A stretch of DNA of 15,582 nucleotides, taken from Opitutales bacterium (GTDB lineage Bacteria > Verrucomicrobiota > Verrucomicrobiia > Opitutales > Intestinicryptomonadaceae). The notes below the pieces were generated by a model that worked only from the letters and a program-made list of their open reading frames with translations, did no database searches and had not been told where the DNA came from. Location of the stretch: NCBI GenBank assembly GCA_021641325.1, contig JAJXPD010000035.1, positions 1 to 15,582 of the forward strand. Direction: 5' to 3'. Made by a program: the position numbers and the translations under genes. Shown here piece after piece: positions 7,831 through 14,437 of this stretch (position 1 is the first letter of the stretch; every line of letters begins with the position of its first letter).

Positions 7831-8405
7831 TTTACGACGCTCCCCGCCTTGACGAACGTTTCGGGCGGCACAACCGCACCGTTGGCGACAGTCGCGTTGC
7901 TGCCGACAAACGTCCCGCCGCCGATTTTCGCCGCGCCGTTTACGACCGCCGCGGTCGAGATGTGGCAGGTGTCGCCGACCTCCGCGTCGTGCTCGACAAG
8001 AGCCTTCGTGTTTATTATGCAGTTTGCGCCCACCCTCGCGCCAGCGTTCACAAACGCGTAGTGCATGACGATTGTACCCGCGCCGATTTCGGCATAGCGC
8101 GAAACTCGCGCCAAGGGCGAAACCACCGTCGCCGGCTTCAAGCCAAGCTCCCCAATGCGGGCGAAGAGTCTCGACCGCGCTTCGTGCGAGCGCACATGCC
8201 CCACGGTAATCAGAAACTCTACGTCTTTCCCGCAAAATTCGGGCAGCATTTCGTCGTGCCCGATTACGAGATAGCCCAAAACCGAAGAACCGTCCTTTTC
8301 GGGCGCGTCGATTAACCCGAGAATGCGGTACTTGCCCTCCGCCTCGATTACATCGACGCAAGACTTCGCGTGCCCGCCGCAGCCCAAAAGAATCAGGTCT
8401 TTCAT
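7827..8405 (-). CDS. neuD: NeuD/PglD-type sugar acyltransferase
   Basis: The product is 192 residues. An N-terminal Rossmann-like domain begins ILLGCGGHAKSCVDVIEAEG (5-24). A left-handed beta-helix of hexapeptide repeats follows from about 95 onward. The conserved acetyl-CoA and catalytic region reads NTKALVEHDAEVGDTCHIS (132-150), in which H139 is the likely base and E138 its partner by analogy with PglD. It ends NGAVVPPETFVKAGSVVK, as family members do. In legionaminic loci such an enzyme can be the N-acetyltransferase acting on the 4-amino sugar nucleotide; in sialic acid loci NeuD is an O-acetyltransferase. It starts three bases after the legB stop and ends in an ATGA overlap with legI. 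The 4-amino substrate would need an aminotransferase, which this window does not contain. Confidence 0.85.
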   Translation of the reverse strand: MKDLILLGCGGHAKSCVDVIEAEGKYRILGLIDAPEKDGSSVLGYLVIGHDEMLPEFCGKDVEFLITVGHVRSHEARSRLFARIGELGLKPATVVSPLARVSRYAEIGAGTIVMHYAFVNAGARVGANCIINTKALVEHDAEVGDTCHISTAAVVNGAAKIGGGTFVGSNATVANGAVVPPETFVKAGSVVK

Positions 8406-8408
8406 TCG

Positions 8409-9401
8409 TCAAATGTTGTAGATGTCCGCCTTGTATTTCGCGAGCTTTTCGGGCTTCGAGAACCACTCTACGGTTTCGGCAAGCCCCTTGCGAATGTCGT
8501 ATTTCGGCGAAAAACCCGTGAGCGATTTTATCTTCGCGTTGTCGCCCCAAAGCCTGTTGACCTCCGAATTTTTCGGGCGTATGCGCTTCGAGTCGCGGAC
8601 GATTTCGGCGTTTGCGCCCATGATTTCGTTGATAATCGCAAAAGTGTCGGCGATGGAAATTTCGCAGTTGGTCGCGATGTTGACGACCTCGCCTATCGTG
8701 GAGTCTGCCTCGGCAATCGCGACGAAGCCCGCGCAGGTGTCCTTGACAAAGTTGAAGTCGCGCGTGGGAGTGGTGTCGCCAAGCTCGATTTGCTTGCGCC
8801 CCGAAGCGAGCTGCGTGATAATCGACGGAATCACCGCGCGCGCCGACTGCCTCGGACCGTAGGCGTTAAACGGACGCGCCGTCGCAAGCGGCAACCCGAA
8901 CGCCCTGTGGAAACTTTCGGCAATGCAGTCCGCGCCGATTTTCGTTGCGGAGTACGGCGACTGCGGCTGAATCGGGTGCTTTTCGTCAATGGGGACATAC
9001 TTCGCCGTGCCGTAAACTTCGCTCGTGGAAGTGTGGACAACCTTGGAAACGCCGTTTTCGAGAGCCGCCTGACAGACATTGAGAGTGCCCTTAACGTTGG
9101 TATCGACATAGCTGTCTGGGGCGACGTAGGAATAGGGAATGGCGATGAGGGCGGCGAGGTGGAAAATCACATCGGCCTTTTCGGAAAATTTTTTGACGCA
9201 GTGGGCGTCGCGAATGTCGCCGCAAACGACCTCCACGTCATTTTTGCAGTCAATGTCTTCGAGCCAGCCCCAGTTGTTGAAGGAGTTGTACTGCGAGAGC
9301 GCGCGGACATTTGCGCCGCGCTTTACGAGAAGCTCCACGAGGTGCGAGCCGATAAAGCCGTCCGCGCCCGTTACGAATACGTTTTTGGATTTTAAATTCA
9401 T
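8409..9401 (-). CDS. legB: NAD-dependent sugar-nucleotide 4,6-dehydratase (LegB)
   Basis: The product is 330 residues, an extended short-chain dehydrogenase/reductase. The NAD-binding loop is TGADGFIGSH (11-20). CGDIRD (60-65) marks the second adenine contact. The active site has VVHTSTSEVYG (121-131) and the YxxxK pair at Y150 and K154 (YSATK), and RPFNAYGPRQ lies further on. The set, including the STSE variant of the catalytic Thr-Asp-Glu loop, matches LegB, which forms the 4-keto-6-deoxy GDP-GlcNAc intermediate. It is the first gene of the minus-strand nonulosonate operon. The ATG at 9401 has only a weak GGGAA upstream. A different 4,6-dehydratase specificity is possible, but the gene neighbours argue for LegB. 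Confidence 0.87.
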   Translation of the reverse strand: MNLKSKNVFVTGADGFIGSHLVELLVKRGANVRALSQYNSFNNWGWLEDIDCKNDVEVVCGDIRDAHCVKKFSEKADVIFHLAALIAIPYSYVAPDSYVDTNVKGTLNVCQAALENGVSKVVHTSTSEVYGTAKYVPIDEKHPIQPQSPYSATKIGADCIAESFHRAFGLPLATARPFNAYGPRQSARAVIPSIITQLASGRKQIELGDTTPTRDFNFVKDTCAGFVAIAEADSTIGEVVNIATNCEISIADTFAIINEIMGANAEIVRDSKRIRPKNSEVNRLWGDNAKIKSLTGFSPKYDIRKGLAETVEWFSKPEKLAKYKADIYNI

Positions 9402-9461
9402 TTCCCGACGATGTAAATAAGTTCGACCACCCCGCGGACATTCGGACGAACGCGCGCGAGT

Positions 9462-9467
9462 ATCATA
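9462..9467 (-). promoter_or_regulatory. Possible -10 element upstream of legB
   Basis: Read on the minus strand, TATGAT lies about 60 bases before the legB ATG and matches TATAAT at five of six positions. No good -35 stands at the normal distance (a TCGACA is 22 bases upstream, too far). The intergenic space between legB and the F420-type gene would be a natural place for an operon promoter. Weak evidence only. Confidence 0.2.
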
Positions 9468-9569
9468 TACATCTCACATTACGCCGAATTGTCGAGCATT
9501 TTTTGGCGTCCCGCCCCGCCCCGAAAACGGGGAAAAATCCCGCGCAAGCCGCCAAACAATGCGAGTTAG

Positions 9570-9589
9570 GCGGCGGAAATTTCCGCCGC
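9570..9589. repeat. 20-base perfect palindrome after the F420-type gene
   Basis: The sequence GCGGCGGAAATTTCCGCCGC is its own reverse complement. It begins about 10 bases past the TAG at 9600 that ends the F420-type reading frame. No T-run follows on either strand, so it is not a standard intrinsic terminator. A larger inverted pair, GGCGTC (9505-9510) with GACGCC (9594-9599), encloses it, and a CCCCG/CGGGG hairpin with an AAAA loop (9519-9532) lies between. It could be a structured 3' end, an mRNA stabiliser or a dimeric protein-binding site. Confidence 0.75.
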
Positions 9590-9599
9590 GCCCGACGCC

Positions 9600-9839
9600 C
9601 TACGCGCCGCCCAGCGCAATTCGGCAAATTGCGTTTTTCAAAAACAATATCCGCCGCTTCACAAAAACGATTGCCCTCTGCAATTTTGTAGGGCGCATTT
9701 TTGCGACAATCTTTTCGACGGCGGAGAAGCCCTCGGCTTCGTAGAGCCTCCAAAATTCGCCGCGCAACTTCGGAATTTTCGCCGAAACTTTCAGCGCGGG
9801 ATTCCCCCGCAATGCCTTCTCGTAGGAAGTTTCGATTTT
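9600..9839 (-). pseudogene. C-terminal remnant of the F420-type gene beyond an in-frame TAG
   Basis: Directly after the TAG at 9842-9840 the same frame continues for 79 codons, starting KIETSYEKALRGNPALK, then GEFWRLYEAEGFSAVEKI, and ending at a second TAG (9602-9600). These are the sequence features expected at the C-terminus of this family (Tyr-Glu-x-Ala-Leu..Asn-Pro-Ala, then a 'FW..y...Gf' helix). The frame has no other stop or frameshift. Restoring one codon would give a 387-residue protein of normal family size. I read it as the tail of the upstream ORF cut off by a single nonsense change or a base-calling error. An internal ATG at 9812 exists but has no reason to be a start. Confidence 0.82.
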
Positions 9840-10763
9840 CTAGACGTCCAACTCGCCGAAATACTTTTCGCCCTTTTCCGAATTTACAATAACCAAGCTA
9901 ACGCCCTTGTCGTCGTCGAATTTTGGGTAATAGTTCCACACGCCCCAAAAGTCGCCGAGAATTATGTCTGCGCCGCTCTTGCCGTCGCGGGCGGGGCATG
10001 CGTGGCACGACGGCCGCAGGTACAGGTCTTTCAAAAATCCCTGCATGTATAGGTTGTCGCGCATAGGTTGCCGAAGCGTCGTTCCGTCCGCCGATTCAAT
10101 GCGCACGGAATATTTTTTCCACCCCGTCGATTTATCCTTGAAGCATATTGTTTTTACGGAGGGGACGGAAGAAATGTAGTCGCCAAAAACTTTCGGAGAC
10201 GGCGCGCCGTGGCAGACGATCTCAACCGCAAGCAAGTTCTCGAAGTCTTTGCCAAGAAATTTCTTCAACCCCGATATTTGGCAGGGCGTCCCCGAAAACA
10301 GCACAAAACGTCCCTGTTTCAGAAAATCGGCGGCAAGGTTAAAAGAGTTGCCGATGCGGCTTTGCGCATACTTGCTTCCCGAAAACGCCGACAACTGCGC
10401 TTCGGTTTCGGCATGGGAATGGCAGACTTTCAGATTTTCGTCGAACGCCGCCCCGAAAACGACGCCGCCCCGCGCGATTGCGTTTTTTGCAAGCAGCGGA
10501 AAAATTCCTCCCGAAGAGCTTGCCATGCGCTCCGACAAAAGCTTCGATTTCGCCGCAAAAACAGAGCGAGGCAAAATGGGGTTCGTCTGGTTTATCACGG
10601 GGCAGACACGCTCGCACAAGCCGCAATTAACGCAGAGTTCGAGATTTACCTTCGGGTACAAAAAACCTTCGCCGTCGGCGGAAAAATCGATGCAACGCTT
10701 CGGGCAGACCTGCCCGCAAGCCTCGCAACCGCAACACTCCGACTTTGTTTTAGGGTTTACCAT
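9840..10763 (-). CDS. F420 hydrogenase/dehydrogenase beta-subunit-like Fe-S protein, truncated
   Basis: The product is 307 residues to a premature TAG. Two [4Fe-4S] ferredoxin motifs lie at the N-terminus: C10-x2-C13-x2-C16-x3-C20-P and C44-x2-C47-x2-C50-x3-C54-P. The coenzyme F420 hydrogenase/dehydrogenase beta-subunit domains follow, with GTPCQISGL (158-166), VCHGAPSP (183-190), paired cysteines C253 and C256, and ADIILGDFWG (265-274). Family members in polysaccharide loci are cytosolic flavin/Fe-S redox proteins whose substrate is usually unknown; they often accompany polysaccharide pyruvyl transferases, none of which is here. The ATG at 10763 overlaps the Wzy-like stop by 7 bases. The C-terminal tail lies beyond the stop in the same frame (9600-9839). 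All cysteine and domain motifs precede the stop, so partial function is conceivable. Confidence 0.8.
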   Translation of the reverse strand: MVNPKTKSECCGCEACGQVCPKRCIDFSADGEGFLYPKVNLELCVNCGLCERVCPVINQTNPILPRSVFAAKSKLLSERMASSSGGIFPLLAKNAIARGGVVFGAAFDENLKVCHSHAETEAQLSAFSGSKYAQSRIGNSFNLAADFLKQGRFVLFSGTPCQISGLKKFLGKDFENLLAVEIVCHGAPSPKVFGDYISSVPSVKTICFKDKSTGWKKYSVRIESADGTTLRQPMRDNLYMQGFLKDLYLRPSCHACPARDGKSGADIILGDFWGVWNYYPKFDDDKGVSLVIVNSEKGEKYFGELDV

Positions 10764-11986
10764 CTAATATTTTGGTTCGGATAAAACGCGTTCCGACTGC
10801 GCAAATCCGAAGAGTCCTCCAAATCGATTTTGCCGGCCAGATACCCCATAAACCCGAAGAACAACATACTGTAATACAGAATGAAATACACTATGCTTAT
10901 GTTTGTCAATACGATGTACGCGCCGAACATGCCGCACAGCGCGGGAGCGTAAAACGATTTTTTCGAAATGAGCGAGACTGATTTTTTCAACAGCAAGACG
11001 AACATGGCAATTATGCTGCCGAAGCCCACAATTCCGTAATTGTACAAGGCTTCAAGATAGTCGTTGTGCGCGCCCACAACCGCGCCGCGCATGAGGTTTA
11101 TAACTCCGTAATAGCCGCTGCCGAATATCTGCCACAAAATGGAATTTTCGAAATACGCGTCAATAATCGCGCTCCAAATGTAGGCGCGCCCAGACCCGCC
11201 GTCCGCGGAAATCCTTGAAAATCTGGTGTACAGCGACGAATCCAAACCGCCCGATATGTTGTACAGCGTATAGCCTATTGCCGCGAGGACAAACGGCATT
11301 GCGATAAAGAACAAAAGCCTGAACTTCTTTTCTATGAAGAAATTTTTTACCGCATAGAAAATCAGAACCGTCGCGCCGAAAGCCAGCATAACGCCGCGCT
11401 TGTTTGTGTATACCGCAACAATCCCGACAGCCAAAAATATCAACAATTGGAGGAGTCGCGACCTAAACAACATGCACCACATCATCGGAAAAAATATGAA
11501 ATACACGTTCACATAGCCGCTTGCCGTAAGGCTCAAATACTTGTATATAGACCCGAACAGCACTATCGCCGAAAGCAGTATTATATTCTGCCCCAACAAA
11601 ATCGTTTTTTCGCCGATTATCCCGCTCTTCGCAAAGGAGTAGTAGGCGAAAAACGCCCCGAACGGATACATCGGCGCAACCAACGCGCGGACGGCTCTCA
11701 TTCCTCCCTCGGGAAACGCGAATATAGATGCAACCAAAACGTAGCCGTAAAATACCGCCATGACCTTTGCGATTCCGCCCATATTGACCGTAATACTGTT
11801 GTAGTTCAGCAATATGACAGCCCAACACACGGCGATAAACGCGGCGTTCATTACGATTGCCCCGCCCGTTTCCAATCCTGTCTCGATGCCGCCGTAGGCG
11901 ATGCCGCCCATATAAATAACAGCGTAGATAATTACGATTTGGGTTGCCAACAATAAAAGATACAGAAAGAGGTTTGCCGTTTTCAT
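10757..11986 (-). CDS. wzy: O-antigen polymerase/ligase-like membrane protein (Wzy_C family)
   Basis: The product is 409 residues with about 10-12 hydrophobic segments. One large periplasmic loop (about 245-315) carries the family signatures: SGRAYIW at 265-271 and GAHNDYLEALYNYGIVGFGS at 305-324. NKRG (195-198) is the usual arginine at the end of a preceding helix. These fit the Wzy_C/O-antigen ligase superfamily (PF04932), which polymerises lipid-linked repeat units or transfers them to lipid A or protein in the periplasm. Polymerase and ligase are not separable by sequence alone. The position among repeat-unit glycosyltransferases and a flippase favours Wzy. The ATG at 11986 is 10 bases after the upstream stop and has no clear Shine-Dalgarno. 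It overlaps the F420-type gene by 7 bases. Confidence 0.82.
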   Translation of the reverse strand: MKTANLFLYLLLLATQIVIIYAVIYMGGIAYGGIETGLETGGAIVMNAAFIAVCWAVILLNYNSITVNMGGIAKVMAVFYGYVLVASIFAFPEGGMRAVRALVAPMYPFGAFFAYYSFAKSGIIGEKTILLGQNIILLSAIVLFGSIYKYLSLTASGYVNVYFIFFPMMWCMLFRSRLLQLLIFLAVGIVAVYTNKRGVMLAFGATVLIFYAVKNFFIEKKFRLLFFIAMPFVLAAIGYTLYNISGGLDSSLYTRFSRISADGGSGRAYIWSAIIDAYFENSILWQIFGSGYYGVINLMRGAVVGAHNDYLEALYNYGIVGFGSIIAMFVLLLKKSVSLISKKSFYAPALCGMFGAYIVLTNISIVYFILYYSMLFFGFMGYLAGKIDLEDSSDLRSRNAFYPNQNIRW

Positions 11987-11996
11987 GATATATACG

Positions 11997-13130
11997 TCAA
12001 TATTTTGCGCCGTTTATGCGGCCGTCAATGCAGGTTTTCCATTCGAGGAAAAATTTATGCGGTGAAAATCTCTTGGCGGATTCGTACGCGCTTTCGGACA
12101 TGCGCTTGCGCAGCTCCGAATCGCACATCAATATGGAAATTTTTTGCGATATTTCGTCCACGGAATAACATTTGGCGAGGAATCCGTTTTCGCCGTTCGA
12201 AATTATTTCCCTCGGACCCGAATCGCAATCGAAAGAAACGCACGGCAGTTTGCGCGACTGCGCCTCCGTCAGCGCAAGCCCGAAACCCTCGTAGCGCGAA
12301 GTCATTACATAGAGCGCGTAGCCGCCGATAATGTCTTTCAAATTTGAAGAATAGCCCATGAGGTTGAGCTTGCCGACAAGCGAATATTCCCGAATTTTCT
12401 CCGCCATATGGGCGTATTCTGGACCGTCGCCGTAAAGGTCCCAAGACCAGTCGGGGTGTTTGGGCAGCACTGTTTTTGCGATATCCAAAAGATAGTCGCA
12501 GCCTTTCTCCATCGAAAGGCGCATACAGGTTATTATTTTTTTTGAATTTGCGTTGTATTCGCCGTCGGACAAAGCCCATGTTATGGGGTTGTAAATCCGC
12601 CGAACGCTGGCACTTCCGCCGATTTCCGAAAGATACGAGCTTTTGGATTTCTCGGAAATGCTCACTATGCTCGAATTTTTCAAGCGGCAAGCCAACCTGC
12701 GCCCGAACCACGTCAGCCCGAAACGTTTGCCGTAATTAAAGCTCGAATGATCCCAATAAATTACGGGCACGGAAGAAGGAACGGCAAAAACCATTGCGGG
12801 CGAATACGCGGGTTCGGACACAACTATCAAATCCTGCCTCGACATGCTCCTGAAAAATCTGCGGAACGCGAGAGCAACCCGCGGCAGGTTTTTTCTTACA
12901 TCGAACGACTTATCGTCGAAGAGATATTTTACCGCAACTGTTTTATCCAGCTTCAAATACAATGGATTGTCGCCCCTGAAAACCGACAGCAAAGTTAAAT
13001 CGTATTCGCCCGAAGACGCCAACATATTCAGCAAGAGTTCGTTTACGGTTTGAATGCCGCCGAATTCATTTGCGTACGATACCACAAAAGTCAGCTTCTT
13101 CCTATAACCTTTCTGCCCTGCCGAATCCAT
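11997..13130 (-). CDS. GT4-family glycosyltransferase
   Basis: The product is 377 residues with a GT-B fold. GGIQTVN (24-30) is the acceptor-side glycine loop. The donor domain has MRLSMEKGCDYLL (203-215), GDGPE (234-238), and the EX7E motif E281-GFGLALT-E289, then SGPREII and NGENGFL (304-318), as in GT4 enzymes using a nucleotide sugar with retention. The acceptor and donor sugar are not predictable. The frame opens 11 codons earlier at a TTG (13163), but no Shine-Dalgarno precedes it, the extra residues are basic and unconserved, and a promoter-like TTGACA...TATAGA lies there. The ATG at 13130 with AGGCG close before it is therefore preferred. It follows the other glycosyltransferase gene by 42 bases and precedes the Wzy-like gene by 10. 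Confidence 0.83.
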   Translation of the reverse strand: MDSAGQKGYRKKLTFVVSYANEFGGIQTVNELLLNMLASSGEYDLTLLSVFRGDNPLYLKLDKTVAVKYLFDDKSFDVRKNLPRVALAFRRFFRSMSRQDLIVVSEPAYSPAMVFAVPSSVPVIYWDHSSFNYGKRFGLTWFGRRLACRLKNSSIVSISEKSKSSYLSEIGGSASVRRIYNPITWALSDGEYNANSKKIITCMRLSMEKGCDYLLDIAKTVLPKHPDWSWDLYGDGPEYAHMAEKIREYSLVGKLNLMGYSSNLKDIIGGYALYVMTSRYEGFGLALTEAQSRKLPCVSFDCDSGPREIISNGENGFLAKCYSVDEISQKISILMCDSELRKRMSESAYESAKRFSPHKFFLEWKTCIDGRINGAKY

Positions 13131-13142
13131 TTTGCGCCTAAA

Positions 13143-13170
13143 TCTATATTGAGCGGGCTGCAAGTGTCAA
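13143..13170 (-). promoter_or_regulatory. Putative internal promoter before the GT4 gene
   Basis: On the minus strand TTGACA (13170-13165) is followed after 16 bases by TATAGA (13148-13143). The TTGACA begins just past the stop codon of the upstream glycosyltransferase (13175-13173). The predicted transcript start is about six bases before the ATG at 13130, so the leader would be very short. This could let the GT4, Wzy-like and F420-type genes be expressed apart from the upstream gene. Confidence 0.45.
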
Positions 13171-13172
13171 TA

Positions 13173-14300
13173 TTATCCGTCCGCCCGCGCGCGGGCGGGA
13201 AGGATTTTGCCGAACATGCGCTCGTATTCGTCGCCGAGCTGCCATGTAGATTTGTCCAATTTCGAAATGTTAGCAACCCAGCGTTCCAAGTCGGAGTGGC
13301 TTATCGACGAGAGAACGCCGACGGACTCCTCGGGATTGTAAATATCGACGACAACGCCGATATCGTTGTCCCTTACAAATTTCTCGCAAGAAGTGCCCTT
13401 TTGGACTACAAGCGGGGTTTTCATCATGAGGGCGTCGTAAAACCTGTTGGTCATCTGCCACTGGTAGTTGGTGTCGGGCGCGAAGTTGTGTATAATGTAG
13501 GACATGTTCACATGCGCGTACATTTCGGGAAAATCGTCGGGATTCTTGTACGCCCCGCCGTTTTCGACTTCGGGCGGAAAATTTTCGGCAACCGACGGCA
13601 GAAGTTTTCCCCGAAAGTAGGTTCTGACGCCCGAACGCGCGGCGGCGCACATGAAATCGTAGGCGTCTTTATACGGCAGAATTCCGAAATAGCCTATCGT
13701 CGGGCGGGAGAAATCGCGCGAATCGGGATTGTATCCCGCAAGCGATTTTTCGGCGAAATCGGGGGCTATTTTGTTTTCGACATATTGAAAGTTTTTAATT
13801 TCCAGCCCGCACATGCGTCCGAAATATTCGGTTCTAAACAGCGGACTTGTAAACGCTACAATATCGGCATGCCGCGCGATAAAGCATTCGACGGCGCGCG
13901 CCAGCGCCCCCACTGCGGTTTTCCGCGTGCAAACGGGGTGGACATCGCTGTAAAAGTATATGAACTTTTTGTTTTTCGCCCCGAAAAACTTCGAAGCCGA
14001 CAGCGCAAGCAGCGACGTGTCGAGCGACCACGCCGCAACGACATCGAATGGCTTGACCGCCTTTCTTATTTTAAAAAAGAGCGACAGCAGCTTGAATGCC
14101 CGCGAAAAAAAACCGCCAGACGGAAAGCCCGCAAGCCTGCGGTAGGAGGGATTGACAGACCCCTTTCCCCTGTCCACGCCCGCCACAAAAACTTCTCCAA
14201 CGCGGGAGACTTTCGCCAGAGAATGGGCAAGCTTTACGGTCATGTGGTCGCCGAGGTTCGGAGACACCAATGCAACCCTGTATTTTTTTTCCATATCCAT
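13173..14300 (-). CDS. GT-B-type glycosyltransferase
   Basis: The product is 375 residues with a GT-B-like pattern: an N-terminal domain (YRVALVSPNLGDHM, 7-20; FIYFYSDVHPVCTRKTAVG, 113-131; DIVAFTSPLF, 146-155) and a donor domain (IGYFGILPYKDAYDFM, 202-217; YIIHNFAP, 268-275; NRFYDALMMKTPLVV, 285-299; VVVDIYNPEE). The last block is the family's 'k.feAla.g.PvV' donor-site helix. I cannot name the sugar. The frame runs to a TTG at 14423, and ATG codons also exist at 14333 and 14294. I prefer 14300 because the product then starts just before the first beta strand, a promoter-like TTGAAA...TACATT lies between 14351 and 14323, and the 13-base context GCGCAAAATGGAT at this ATG is identical to that at the next gene's start. 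It is divergent from the flippase. Confidence 0.78.
   Translation of the reverse strand: MDMEKKYRVALVSPNLGDHMTVKLAHSLAKVSRVGEVFVAGVDRGKGSVNPSYRRLAGFPSGGFFSRAFKLLSLFFKIRKAVKPFDVVAAWSLDTSLLALSASKFFGAKNKKFIYFYSDVHPVCTRKTAVGALARAVECFIARHADIVAFTSPLFRTEYFGRMCGLEIKNFQYVENKIAPDFAEKSLAGYNPDSRDFSRPTIGYFGILPYKDAYDFMCAAARSGVRTYFRGKLLPSVAENFPPEVENGGAYKNPDDFPEMYAHVNMSYIIHNFAPDTNYQWQMTNRFYDALMMKTPLVVQKGTSCEKFVRDNDIGVVVDIYNPEESVGVLSSISHSDLERWVANISKLDKSTWQLGDEYERMFGKILPARARADG
13181..13198. repeat. 18-base GC-only perfect palindrome at the end of the glycosyltransferase gene
   Basis: CCGCCCGCGCGCGGGCGG is self-complementary and made only of G and C. It encodes the unconserved final residues (PARARADG region) of the protein, a few bases before its stop codon. 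There is no T-run after it. Its location between the stop of one gene and the internal promoter of the next suggests a role in RNA structure or attenuation, but this is unproven. Confidence 0.7.
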
Positions 14301-14322
14301 TTTGCGCGCAAAAACGGATTTC

Positions 14323-14351
14323 AATGTATTCATGCCCGAAGCGCATTTCAA
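14323..14351 (-). promoter_or_regulatory. Putative promoter for the minus-strand glycosyltransferase operon
   Basis: On the minus strand TTGAAA (14351-14346) is separated by 17 bases from TACATT (14328-14323). This predicts a transcript start near 14316 and a leader of about 16 bases before the ATG at 14300. The hexamers match consensus at five and four positions. It also argues against the upstream start codons at 14333 and 14423. Confidence 0.4.
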
Positions 14352-14390
14352 CACAAAACGGAAGCTAAAATCCGCCGCCCGCATTATCGC

Positions 14391-14417
14391 TTGACTTGCC
14401 GGCGCGCACGATAAAAA
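14391..14417 (+). promoter_or_regulatory. Weak promoter candidate for the flippase gene
   Basis: TTGACT (14391-14396) is followed after 15 bases by TAAAAA (14412-14417). The spacing is shorter than usual and the -10 is imperfect. It is the only candidate seen in the short divergent region before the ATG at 14438. Confidence 0.2.
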
Positions 14418-14437
14418 CTGCAACCATCACCATACCC

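Noticed and set aside
7129..8061. A 310-codon plus-strand frame over legI and neuD
   Set aside because: Shadow of two well-supported genes; it spans their junction.
7831..8550. Extended N-terminus of the legI frame
   Set aside because: The extra 240 codons lie over the acyltransferase gene and beyond, are Arg-rich and match no domain; the ATG at 7830 precedes the conserved synthase N-terminus.
8370..9395. A 341-codon plus-strand open frame over legB
   Set aside because: Same reason: legB has a full set of SDR motifs on the minus strand, and the plus-strand frame shows none.
9463..9753. Short frames on both strands in the 9460-9840 interval
   Set aside because: The in-frame continuation of the F420-type protein explains 9600-9839, and the rest is palindromic spacer.
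9840..9842. Pyrrolysine or genome-wide amber recoding at the TAG
   Set aside because: TAG also terminates other well-supported genes here, and no pyl genes are visible; a nonsense change or base error is simpler.
13050..14414. A 454-codon plus-strand open frame antisense to two glycosyltransferase genes
   Set aside because: It mirrors the codon bias of the minus-strand genes, crosses their boundary, and its translation has no domain pattern; the minus-strand products carry clear GT motifs.
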